A stretch of DNA of 39,589 bases, taken from Moorena sp. SS36440bin_2 (GTDB lineage: Bacteria; Cyanobacteriota; Cyanobacteriia; Cyanobacteriales; Coleofasciculaceae). The stretch covers positions 1 to 39,589 of the forward strand of contig WTKN01000440.1 of NCBI GenBank assembly GCA_011524395.1, read 5' to 3'. A program made the translations under genes and the position numbers. Under the pieces are notes generated by a model that worked only from the letters and a program-made list of their open reading frames with translations, was not told the origin of the DNA and ran no database searches. This document shows, in pieces, positions 32,858 to 39,589 of this stretch. The number at the start of each line of letters is the position of its first letter. The stretch's first letter is position 1.

Positions 32858-33261
32858 TTTTTTTGCTCCTTTAATTAGCGCTATACTTAAATTAACACAT
32901 TATTTCTGTCTGTGCAAAATTTTTACAAAAATTTACAAAGTGATACCGGGAATTTAAATAGCGCTATTCTTTTAAGGGTGGTAAAGACTATATGGGATGA
33001 TTAGGGTTGATAGCTATACTATAGCGCTAATTTAATTTTGGGTTTTATGGATGGAAGCCTTACTATAGCGCTAAGTTTATTTAAGATTTAATGGATATAT
33101 AAAGTAATTGGATTTAATCTTTTTTTTAAACTCGCGCTATAGTTTTTCAGAACAAAAATTATCTAGCGCTATTTTTGTTGAAGGTAATTTACATTAGCAC
33201 TATAGTTTTCAAAAAGCGATGTCCGATGCCGATGGATGTTATTAATTGCTTAAGCAAAATC
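32858..33261. other. 404-bp control region between HTH gene and rsmE
   Basis: It contains the ribosome site of the HTH gene, then seven AGCGCT-type palindromes within 325 bp, and AT-rich spacers. It lies before the HTH gene and after rsmE, which is transcribed in the same direction. No other gene is seen. Confidence 0.6.
32877..33201. promoter_or_regulatory. AGCGCT palindrome array 2
   Basis: AGCGCT occurs at 32877-32882, 32960-32965, 33023-33028, 33067-33072 and 33165-33170, with variants CGCGCT at 33133-33138 and AGCACT at 33196-33201. Flanking bases are mostly TTAGCGCTATA or CTATAGCGCTA, giving a symmetric core of TATAGCGCTATA type. The words GATGATTAGGGTTGATA near 32996-33012 resemble the AGGATAATTAGGG spacer of array 1. 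The nearest site abuts the HTH gene's ribosome binding site. Confidence 0.6.
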
Positions 33262-34035
33262 CTAACCGTTTGCCTTAACTGATGATTCCAACACTGCTGC
33301 TACTATAGACAAGCTAACAATAGGAGCAGTGATAGCTCGGAGGATACGACTTCCTAGAGAAACAGCGATAAATCCAGCAGCAGTAGCTTGTTCTAGCTCT
33401 TGAGTTGTCCAACCACCTTCCGGTCCGGTAGCAATGACAATGCCAGGGTGTTGAGCAGGGTCTGTTTGACCAGTATCCAATCCTAATCGTAAATCTAATA
33501 AGCAATTGAGTAGATGGGGAGCCTTTCCCCGAGCTACACAAATATAGCGATAGGCTTCTAGGGTTTCCGGTAATTGAAGACTATCGGAAAAGTCAACAGG
33601 GTCAAGAATTTTCGGTACAACTTCCCGTTCTGATTGCTCTGCTGCTTCTTGGGTAATCCGTCGCCACCTCTGGAGCTTTTGAGGACTAGGATTGAGTAAC
33701 GTGCGATCGCTTTTCAACGGCACAATCCGAGTAACTCCCAACTCCGTTGCCATCAGACAAATTTGCTCAAATCCACTCCCTTTAGGCATAGCCGCCATCA
33801 AGGTTACCTGTTTAGGCAATTCCGTTTGAATGTGCTCAGATGCCACAATTTTAGCTTGAGTCAAATCACCTTCTAGCTCGCTAACGTACCAGCCACCCTC
33901 TCCATCCATAGCAATAAAGCGATCGCCTTTTCTCAGCCGCAACACTCTAATTAGATAATGCTGTTGGGCATCAGTTAAAACAATCCCTTGGTCTTGACAC
34001 TGTGTAGGTGATATCACCAAGCGTTGCATACTCAT
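33262..34035 (-). CDS. rsmE: 16S rRNA (uracil(1498)-N3)-methyltransferase
   Basis: A 257-aa SPOUT-class methyltransferase that modifies U1498 of 16S rRNA. An N-terminal PUA-like domain (about 1-70, HYLIRVLRLRKGDRF) is followed by the SPOUT domain, whose trefoil knot binds S-adenosylmethionine: ATELGVTRIVPLKSDRT (96-112), EAAEQSER (130-137) and ATGPEGGWTTQELE (202-215), then SLGSRILRAITAPI (226-239). In E. coli the last block has Glu-Thr in LRTETA; here it reads AIT, a form I expect in cyanobacteria. Two nearby Met codons (34035, 34029) could start it. It is 146 bp downstream of tldD on the same strand. Confidence 0.92.
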   Translation of the reverse strand: MSMQRLVISPTQCQDQGIVLTDAQQHYLIRVLRLRKGDRFIAMDGEGGWYVSELEGDLTQAKIVASEHIQTELPKQVTLMAAMPKGSGFEQICLMATELGVTRIVPLKSDRTLLNPSPQKLQRWRRITQEAAEQSEREVVPKILDPVDFSDSLQLPETLEAYRYICVARGKAPHLLNCLLDLRLGLDTGQTDPAQHPGIVIATGPEGGWTTQELEQATAAGFIAVSLGSRILRAITAPIVSLSIVAAVLESSVKANG

Positions 34036-34181
34036 TCTCTGACCACTGTGATCTTTTACCAGAGCCGCTTTTGCCTCTTAACAGACTGTTTATTTAGGAT
34101 AATAAGCACGGAAGAACGAGAATGTATAATTCTTCATTCTAAATTCTAAATTCGCGCATTCTTAATTCTGATAGAAAACCT

Positions 34182-35582
34182 TCAACCTTCAGCTTCTCCA
34201 CCAACTACCACATTCCGAATCCTTAAACTTGGTCCTGCACAACCTACAGCTAAGCCACTTTGTCCACCTTTACCACAGCCACCGGATTCATCCCAATAGA
34301 AATCATCACCAATAGCTTCAATATCAGCTAAGGTCTTGAACACATTACCAGAAAGAGTAACATCTCGCACAGGTTCAGCAATTTGACCATTGCGAATCAT
34401 CCAAGCTTCTCCAGCACTAAAGGTAAACATTTCACCATTAGTCATACCTCCTAGCCAATTTCGAGCATAGACTCCTACTGTAATATCATCGAATAACTCT
34501 GCTACTGGAGTGGCTCCAGGTCCTATCCAAGTATTAGTCATCCGAACAATTGGAGGATAGTGGTAATTGAGACAACGAGCATTACCAGTAGGGGTTTCGC
34601 CTAACTTACCAGCAGTTTCACGGGAGTGAAGACGTCCAACTAATACACCATCTTTAATCAACTGAGTGGTAGTGGCTGGAGTGCCTTCATCATCGTAAAA
34701 ATAGCTACCCCGGTGTCCTTGGGGAGCAGCTCCATCAAAGATTTGTAATTCTTTTGGGCCAAAACGACGCCCTATACTCATCACTTCTAGTAAGTCAGGA
34801 TTTTCATAAGCCATGTCCGCTTCAGATAGGTGTCCAAAGGCTTCGTGGACAAACAAACCAGTCAGGATGGGGTCAATGACTACTGTATAATTACCACCCG
34901 TAACTGGTGGTAATGACAGAGCATCTATCGCACGTTGAGCTGCTCCATGGACTTGTTGATCAAGATTGGTCAGGTCTTCATAGCCTTGGCGAGAGCCAAT
35001 GGTTTCTCTACCAGTATGGACAGTATCACCATTACGAGCAGTAGCAGCAAAACGCATTTCCAGATCTGCCCAAGACTGCTCTATCAGGGTACCTTCGGAA
35101 GTAGCAATGATGATGCGCTGGTTAACATCCCCATACCGGACAGAAGTAGTAGCAATGCTACTGTCATAACTTCTGAGAATTTGATTGTAGCGATCGCATA
35201 ATGCTTTCTTCTGCGCCAAGGGAATTTGTCTAGGGTCTGTACCAGTCAGGGGTAACTGACAAACATCCTGTCTTGGTTCAATGGGAGCAAGGGTGGTTTC
35301 TTCATTACCCACAATCCTAGCTGCTGTGATCGCATCTTCGACTCGTTCTTTAATAGCGCTAAGCTGGTTAAAACTCGAAAAACCCCACCCTCCCTTATAA
35401 CATGCTCTTACTTGTCCACCGATAGACAGACCTTCACTAAGGGTTTCGATCTTGTCACCCCGTAATAAAATGCTAGTTCCTTCGGCTTCTTCTAAGCGAA
35501 TAGCTAAGTAATCGACACGGGAGCCATATTGAGCAATTAGGTCAGAGAGTAAGTTTTTGGTATCGGTTAGTACAATGGACAT
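34182..35582 (-). CDS. tldD: TldD/PmbA-family metalloprotease
   Basis: A 466-aa protein of the U62 family. The zinc motif is HEAFGH (His246 to His250 counted from the ATG), with the surrounding FVHEAFGHLSEADM typical of TldD rather than its partner TldE/PmbA. The N-terminal half has the usual mixed fold; the C-terminus carries MTNGEMFTFSAGEAWMIRNG and GNVFKTLADIEAIG. TldD/TldE cleave unfolded peptides and process ribosomal peptides such as microcins. No TldE gene is in the window. I choose the ATG at 35582; an in-frame TTG at 35603 would add seven residues. No good ribosome site is present at either. It precedes rsmE. Confidence 0.92.
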   Translation of the reverse strand: MSIVLTDTKNLLSDLIAQYGSRVDYLAIRLEEAEGTSILLRGDKIETLSEGLSIGGQVRACYKGGWGFSSFNQLSAIKERVEDAITAARIVGNEETTLAPIEPRQDVCQLPLTGTDPRQIPLAQKKALCDRYNQILRSYDSSIATTSVRYGDVNQRIIIATSEGTLIEQSWADLEMRFAATARNGDTVHTGRETIGSRQGYEDLTNLDQQVHGAAQRAIDALSLPPVTGGNYTVVIDPILTGLFVHEAFGHLSEADMAYENPDLLEVMSIGRRFGPKELQIFDGAAPQGHRGSYFYDDEGTPATTTQLIKDGVLVGRLHSRETAGKLGETPTGNARCLNYHYPPIVRMTNTWIGPGATPVAELFDDITVGVYARNWLGGMTNGEMFTFSAGEAWMIRNGQIAEPVRDVTLSGNVFKTLADIEAIGDDFYWDESGGCGKGGQSGLAVGCAGPSLRIRNVVVGGEAEG

Positions 35583-35603
35583 AGTAGGAGAAAGAGCAAA
35601 CAA

Positions 35604-35980
35604 CTATTCTATTGTGCAGTGATTACGCGATCGAGTGCTATTGTAAGCATTTAGTCGTCAGCTATCAGCTTAAGTTCTAAGTTTTACGTTAAATGATGTT
35701 CAAACTTACAATAGTATAGTATAATTTAACCCTTATCTTATTCTACATAAGCAGCAAGGTAACCCTCAACCCTAGTCACTTCAATAAGATTGACTAGTTG
35801 TGGCAATTCAACCTATTCTCCAGAAGGAGCATCAACATATTAAAATACGATAATAAATTTTATTAATTTTGATAATCATAACAATTTTAATAAAATAAAA
35901 CCGATAATCTTATTGCTTATCCCTTGATGTAGTCTCTATTTTAGTTACAGACTTTTATAGCGACTATCCGATAGTTATCA
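35604..35980. other. Intergenic region tldD / PD-(D/E)XK gene
   Basis: AT-rich DNA without genes. It holds an inverted repeat CTAGTCA/TGACTAG (35772-35778 and 35791-35797) and a small palindrome ACTATC-C-GATAGT (35963-35975) just downstream of the stop of the next gene on the minus strand. The tldD promoter is expected at the left end. Confidence 0.45.
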
Positions 35981-36607
35981 CTAGGTTTCAGCAAGAGATT
36001 GAGGGCGAGTGCTATTAATAATGTGTGATAGAATACCGAGCAGAGCCTGTAAATTACCAATAAAGTGTTCTTCTGACTCAATATAAACCGAATTTTTAAC
36101 TAATTTCATAAATTTCCAGAGGCTACCAGTTGTAACTCCACCATAGATAAACGGAATAGGATTATTTTTGTGCTCATTAAAAACTTGAGCAGCAACCATT
36201 TCAGCAATACACTGGGGGATAGCGGATTTAAGGTTATCGTTTTTTGCTTCAACTAAAATAGCAATGGGAGCAGTAACATCGAACTGTTCAGGAGAATGAC
36301 TAATGATAAAATCACACCTACCGTTTAGCCCTTTACTTTTATCGATAGTAAAATCTGTACCAGAGAAAAGGCTGATTTGACGGTTAAATTGCTTGCGAAT
36401 TTCCACTAAAATAGGAGCAACAATCAATTCAGAGCGGGCTTTTTCGGTATCGATCTCCAATCCTAGAGGTAGGTTTTCGGCTAGAATCTCTTTCAATAAA
36501 GGGCTAGGAGTAACTGGTTCAACTGATTCAAATAAGTTAACTCGTTCTTGAATCGATAGGTTAAATTGATGTTTAAGTGTATCTAGAGTAAATTCACTAT
36601 AAGACAT
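35981..36607 (-). CDS. PD-(D/E)XK-nuclease-like protein of unknown function
   Basis: A 208-aa soluble protein. The motif order fits a PD-(D/E)XK fold: Glu60 in an early helix (ARSELIVAPIL), then a strand with GRCDFIISHS (Asp99), then ILVEAKNDN (Glu120-x-Lys122), then a helix with IPQCIAEMVAAQV (Gln132). Such proteins are restriction-like nucleases or repair-associated proteins, and many small cyanobacterial ones are uncharacterised. The ATG at 36607 has no clear ribosome site. It lies 252 bp downstream of the DndD-like gene on the same strand, with repeats in between, so a functional link to that cassette is possible but not shown. Confidence 0.6.
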   Translation of the reverse strand: MSYSEFTLDTLKHQFNLSIQERVNLFESVEPVTPSPLLKEILAENLPLGLEIDTEKARSELIVAPILVEIRKQFNRQISLFSGTDFTIDKSKGLNGRCDFIISHSPEQFDVTAPIAILVEAKNDNLKSAIPQCIAEMVAAQVFNEHKNNPIPFIYGGVTTGSLWKFMKLVKNSVYIESEEHFIGNLQALLGILSHIINSTRPQSLAET

Positions 36608-36670
36608 GGCTTTAGCTATACTATATGTAGCTGTTATTAATTCTCTCAGGTACTTTTGCCAGTGGGTTTT

Positions 36671-36718
36671 AGGGAGCAGGGAGCAGGGAGCAGGGATTAG
36701 GGATTAGGGATTAGGGAG
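36671..36718. repeat. Tandem GGGAGCA / GGGATTA repeats
   Basis: Three copies of GGGAGCA are followed by three of GGGATTA. Similar CTCCCTGCT repeats occur at about 25849-25875 (opposite strand form). Low-complexity, non-coding, and close to the start of the PD-(D/E)XK gene. Confidence 0.65.
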
Positions 36719-36750
36719 TCAGGATTAATAAATCGGATTACTATATGCTA

Positions 36751-36841
36751 TGCGATCGCCTTTGGCGGAAGCTTTGCGTGACTCGCTAGCCAACGCCCTT
36801 TGGGCTAATCGCCTTTGGCGTGGCCTACGGCCAATCGCATA
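36751..36841. repeat. Single diverged copy of the 54-bp repeat with GGCC-type repeat
   Basis: GCGATCGCCTTTGGCGGAAGC then TTTGCGTGACTCGCTAGCC and AACGCCCTTTGGGCTAATCGC match the 54-bp unit at 23667-23866 with a changed left part. A reverse-complement GGCGTGGCCTACGGCC piece (as at 1895-1922) follows. It sits immediately downstream of the DndD-like gene. Confidence 0.7.
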
Positions 36842-36858
36842 ACGCATAAGCTGAATAC

Positions 36859-38925
36859 TTACTCATAATCGACCTCGACAATCTCAGTATATTCAAACTG
36901 ATTTGGACTACGCCTTACCAAATCATAACGATTTCCAGCTAGCTCAATAATATCTTCATCACAATCAGACTTAGGAGAATTGTAAGTCAACACATACTCT
37001 TTACCAAGAAAAGGAAGTATCTCGTCAGCCACTTCTCCTCGCCACTGAGTCTGAGTCACTAAAACTACTAATTGATTCGCCAGTCTAGGTAAGATATTAG
37101 CAATTCGCCGACGATAGATTTCATCCAAGCTTCCAAAGGGAGAATCCATTACAATAGGAAAAGTGCTACTATCAGGTCCCATCAGAGAATGCTCTTGACT
37201 CCAATCCCTAACTCGGTCAATAATTCCCCCAATAAAGGATAAACTTAGAATCTGATTTTCTCCCGTAGACGCAGCAACTAGGTTTTCTAACCCAAGAGTA
37301 CTTTCTACTAAAGTCAACTCATACTTATCACTCAACTTAGGAATGTAGGGTGTAAAGGAAATAGAGATAAATATCTCCTGAACCCGCTTTTCCAAAGAAG
37401 TCCGAAACTGAGTTTCTAAACGTTCCCTAACTTCAATTAACCGTTCAATAGAATCTTGAGCAGCAGCAATCCGTCGCTGTATCAACGCCTGCTTACTTTC
37501 ATTCATTTTGTGCTTAGCAATCTGCTTATCCTTTAAGTCAATGTCTGTATCCAACTGTTCAAGTTGTTGTTGATTCCCTCCTTGTTCTAGAGTTAGCTCC
37601 CGAATCCTAGTATCTATCTCATCCAACTGTTGTTGGAGCAGACTAATATCCTCATCGGGAAAGTTACGTAACTTTTTCTTGATATCATCTAGTTGGGTCT
37701 CAATTCTAGAAAGCTCAGTTCTTCCCTGAGCAATATTATCTTGTTCTTGGTCAACATCCTGCCAAAATTCAGGCACCTGTTGGCTAATTGCATCAACTTG
37801 GGAACCCATCCTTATTGCATTTTCTTCCACTTCAGCCATTCCGGCTTTATCCATCCAGGCTGCTACTTGCTGATGAGCATGAGTTCCCTCAGTTAATTCT
37901 ACACCACAGATACAGCGCTTGTGTTTAAGTAAATCCCCAACAAACTGCTGCTTAATCCCAACAGGTAATTCTCCTCTGTCAGTGATTAAGTCTTTGACAA
38001 TCTCTTGAAAAGTTGAGCTTACCTCTGAGAGCAGCACGGTATAGCCACGAGTGGATATAGCTCGTTTCAAAATATGTTGGCTTTGTTTTAGCTGTTCTCT
38101 AATTAACTTTTCCCTAGCTTCTAGTTCATCCCGCAGCTGTTGTAACTCCTGAGCGCCACCGAGTTCTAATAACCGTTGACCAATTGTCTTCTTTAGCTCA
38201 TCTTTATCCTCTAACTCCTGCTTGATTTCCCTTTGACGCTTTAGTAGACTCTGGCTCGTCTTTTCCGATTTTCGCTGTTGTTTCAGCAATTGCTTAGTTT
38301 CCGAGTCGCCAATTAAAGACAATTCATAGTCTAAGGTTTTTTTCGCTTCCCTTAAATGTTTAATGGAGCGATTTAAAACTTCTACCCCTAGCAAGGTCTT
38401 GGTTGCTTCCGCAACTTCCGACTTTTTATCCGAGCGTACCAGTTGTTCAATTCGTTCCCCATCAAAAAAGAAGTATTGGTGCAAACTAGCTGGTAAAATT
38501 TGACCAATAATATCCTCAGGTAGTTGTTGAGGCAATAACCAGCGCCCATCATCTCCAGCGATTTGTAGATACAATTCTGTGTTACCTTGCTCGACTCCTA
38601 CCTCAGTTTTGTAAGTACGACATAGACGTTTGACTTGGTAGCGTTTATTATTATGTTCAAATGCCACTTCTACCCAACAGTCTACTGGTTTATTGAACTG
38701 AGCTTCAGCAAGAGCTCGCTTATTCAGCAGTTGGTCTTCTGAAGCAAAAGCAGCACTAAACTTTTCATAGAGCACCCAAGAAAAGGCATTCAGTATGGTA
38801 GTCTTACCAGCACCATTATTCCCATGAATAATCGTAGTGTTTCGCTCGCCACTAGCTAACACAATGACGGGAGTTTTACCATAAAACTGACGAAAATTAC
38901 ATAGCTGAATCGATAGCAGCTTCAT
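36859..38925 (-). CDS. DndD-like SMC/Rad50-type ATPase
   Basis: A 688-aa ATPase. Walker A is GNNGAGKTT (35-43). The motif YFFFDGERIEQL (151-162) is characteristic of DndD-type proteins. Two long coiled-coil arms (about 185-290 and 395-510) flank a Cys pair CICG (338-341) that can form a zinc-hook-like contact. The ABC-type signature STGENQILSLSF (553-564) and Walker B FPIVMDSPFGSLDE (589-602) follow. DndD is the ATPase of phosphorothioate DNA modification; relatives serve other DNA-modification or defence systems. The gene overlaps the 82-aa gene by ATGA, so the two are translationally coupled. No dndB, dndC or dndE was found in the window, so the family is certain but the system is not. Confidence 0.82.
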   Translation of the reverse strand: MKLLSIQLCNFRQFYGKTPVIVLASGERNTTIIHGNNGAGKTTILNAFSWVLYEKFSAAFASEDQLLNKRALAEAQFNKPVDCWVEVAFEHNNKRYQVKRLCRTYKTEVGVEQGNTELYLQIAGDDGRWLLPQQLPEDIIGQILPASLHQYFFFDGERIEQLVRSDKKSEVAEATKTLLGVEVLNRSIKHLREAKKTLDYELSLIGDSETKQLLKQQRKSEKTSQSLLKRQREIKQELEDKDELKKTIGQRLLELGGAQELQQLRDELEAREKLIREQLKQSQHILKRAISTRGYTVLLSEVSSTFQEIVKDLITDRGELPVGIKQQFVGDLLKHKRCICGVELTEGTHAHQQVAAWMDKAGMAEVEENAIRMGSQVDAISQQVPEFWQDVDQEQDNIAQGRTELSRIETQLDDIKKKLRNFPDEDISLLQQQLDEIDTRIRELTLEQGGNQQQLEQLDTDIDLKDKQIAKHKMNESKQALIQRRIAAAQDSIERLIEVRERLETQFRTSLEKRVQEIFISISFTPYIPKLSDKYELTLVESTLGLENLVAASTGENQILSLSFIGGIIDRVRDWSQEHSLMGPDSSTFPIVMDSPFGSLDEIYRRRIANILPRLANQLVVLVTQTQWRGEVADEILPFLGKEYVLTYNSPKSDCDEDIIELAGNRYDLVRRSPNQFEYTEIVEVDYE

Positions 38926-39170
38926 TGAACTTCTTCCTTGACAATTTTTAGGATATCATCATTAATGTTACGGGGAGTTTTCATATAGAGTTTATCCTTT
39001 TCTGCTTGCAATACTCGCTCTATAATTCGGCGCACTTCTAGAGGAGCAGTGATAATCGGCTCCTGGACATCATGGAGTTCATTCTTGCTAGGAGAATAAG
39101 TAGAAGATTTTTCAGCTACTCTTCTGGAAATGACTGATGTAGCACCACTGGTAGAGTATCTAAATGCCAT
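38922..39170 (-). CDS. Small protein coupled to the DndD-like ATPase
   Basis: An 82-aa hydrophilic protein. The N-terminus MAFRYSTSGATSVISRRVAE is Ser/Thr-rich and basic, followed by SSTYSPSKNELHDVQ and a helical C-terminus (EVRRIIERVLQAEKDKLYMK, NINDDILKIVKEEVQ). No catalytic motif, Cys or membrane segment. Its stop overlaps the ATPase start by ATGA, so a stoichiometric partner or a small subunit that tethers the ATPase to DNA is likely. Small companions of this kind accompany some DNA-modification systems, but I cannot name this one. There is no strong Shine-Dalgarno before the ATG. It appears to be the first gene of the operon inside this window. Confidence 0.65.
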   Translation of the reverse strand: MAFRYSTSGATSVISRRVAEKSSTYSPSKNELHDVQEPIITAPLEVRRIIERVLQAEKDKLYMKTPRNINDDILKIVKEEVQ

Positions 39171-39589
39171 AACCGTATTTTAGGAAAAAGCGACTAACCT
39201 GTCAGATCGTGTCCGGTTGTTTCGGTAGTGTTATTTGTTGTTTATTTTAGTAACCGGTAAGGGTAAATAGGGAATAGTTTGGTAGTAATCACACTTACCA
39301 ATTCCCGATTACCAATTATCAATTACCCACGTACACTATCGATGTTACTGGACATAATACCAGATCTAGCCTGATTAAATTTATTGTAAGACTTTATTGT
39401 TTATTTATACTATAACTCAAAAATTTGGCCAGCTCTTAATAAAGATGGTCACCCAAAGCAGTACTCTATGTCTGTAGGTTGTTAGGTTTGTCTTGAAAGG
39501 GCTACCCACAATCACAGACAATCAAAAATGAAAAAGTAAGTATTCAGGTGATGGGGTTGACAAAAAGAGAAGGATGAGTAGTAGTGTAG
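39171..39589. other. Upstream region of the small-protein/DndD-like operon
   Basis: Non-coding on both strands as far as I can see. It contains ATTACCAATT-type short repeats (about 39297-39326) and AT-rich DNA. The promoter of the coupled pair must be here, so the operon starts with the 82-aa gene unless other genes join from further right. Confidence 0.45.

Noticed and set aside
35352-35357. AGCGCT inside tldD, as part of the operator arrays
   Set aside because: Single coding occurrences of a six-base word are expected by chance; only the clustered intergenic sites are notable.
35981-39170. Complete phosphorothioate (dnd) cluster
   Set aside because: Only the DndD-like ATPase and a small partner are present; no DndB, DndC or DndE could be read, so I do not call a full system.

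Overview
This 39.6-kb window is a piece of a filamentous cyanobacterial chromosome. The evidence is the frequent HIP1 octamer (GCGATCGC), a CrtR-type beta-carotene hydroxylase, cyanobacterial housekeeping genes, and a dense load of GC-rich palindromic repeats, MITE-like hairpins and TnpB elements of the kind seen in large, repeat-rich genomes such as Moorena. The genus is an inference from repeat style and is not proven.

Layout. Positions 1-2.8 kb hold repeats and a two-gene ECF-type transporter module (EcfT/CbiQ membrane protein and EcfA/CbiO ATPase). From 2.8 to 11.1 kb lie fabH and plsX (minus strand, lipid initiation), a PBP4-type D,D-carboxypeptidase (plus), an LptC lipoprotein, a LabA-like NYN protein and methionyl-tRNA synthetase (all minus). 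From 11.6 to 13.4 kb is a graveyard: a decayed PlsC-like acyltransferase followed by a decayed alpha/beta hydrolase that carries a repeat. Then come crtR, aroH with sppA (minus), and a DMT/EamA exporter. A TnpB-only IS605-type element (17.5-18.8 kb) sits directly upstream of a peptidoglycan-binding/HEAT membrane protein, followed by a GT4 glycosyltransferase, a 66-aa orphan and asnS.

From 23.6 to 33.2 kb the window is accessory-like. It holds a four-copy 54-bp repeat array, an Ala/Lys/Pro-rich small protein, a TPR protein, a 68-aa protein behind a strong leader hairpin, a second TnpB element with repeat sequence inside its reading frame, a 661-aa beta-helix protein made of eleven near-identical 46-aa repeats, an IS607-type element whose recombinase gene is cut by a MITE, and a small HTH gene preceded by repeated AGCGCT palindromes. 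A related AGCGCT array lies about 7 kb away.

The right end carries rsmE, tldD, a PD-(D/E)XK-like protein and a translationally coupled pair: an 82-aa protein plus a DndD-like SMC ATPase. This pair may belong to a DNA-modification or defence system, but no other dnd gene is visible here.

The most unusual signals are the two AGCGCT arrays with a linked HTH gene, the MITE family whose loop is inverted in one copy, dispersed repeats captured in frame inside proteins, and the small-protein/DndD-like cassette. No rRNA, tRNA or CRISPR array was recognised.
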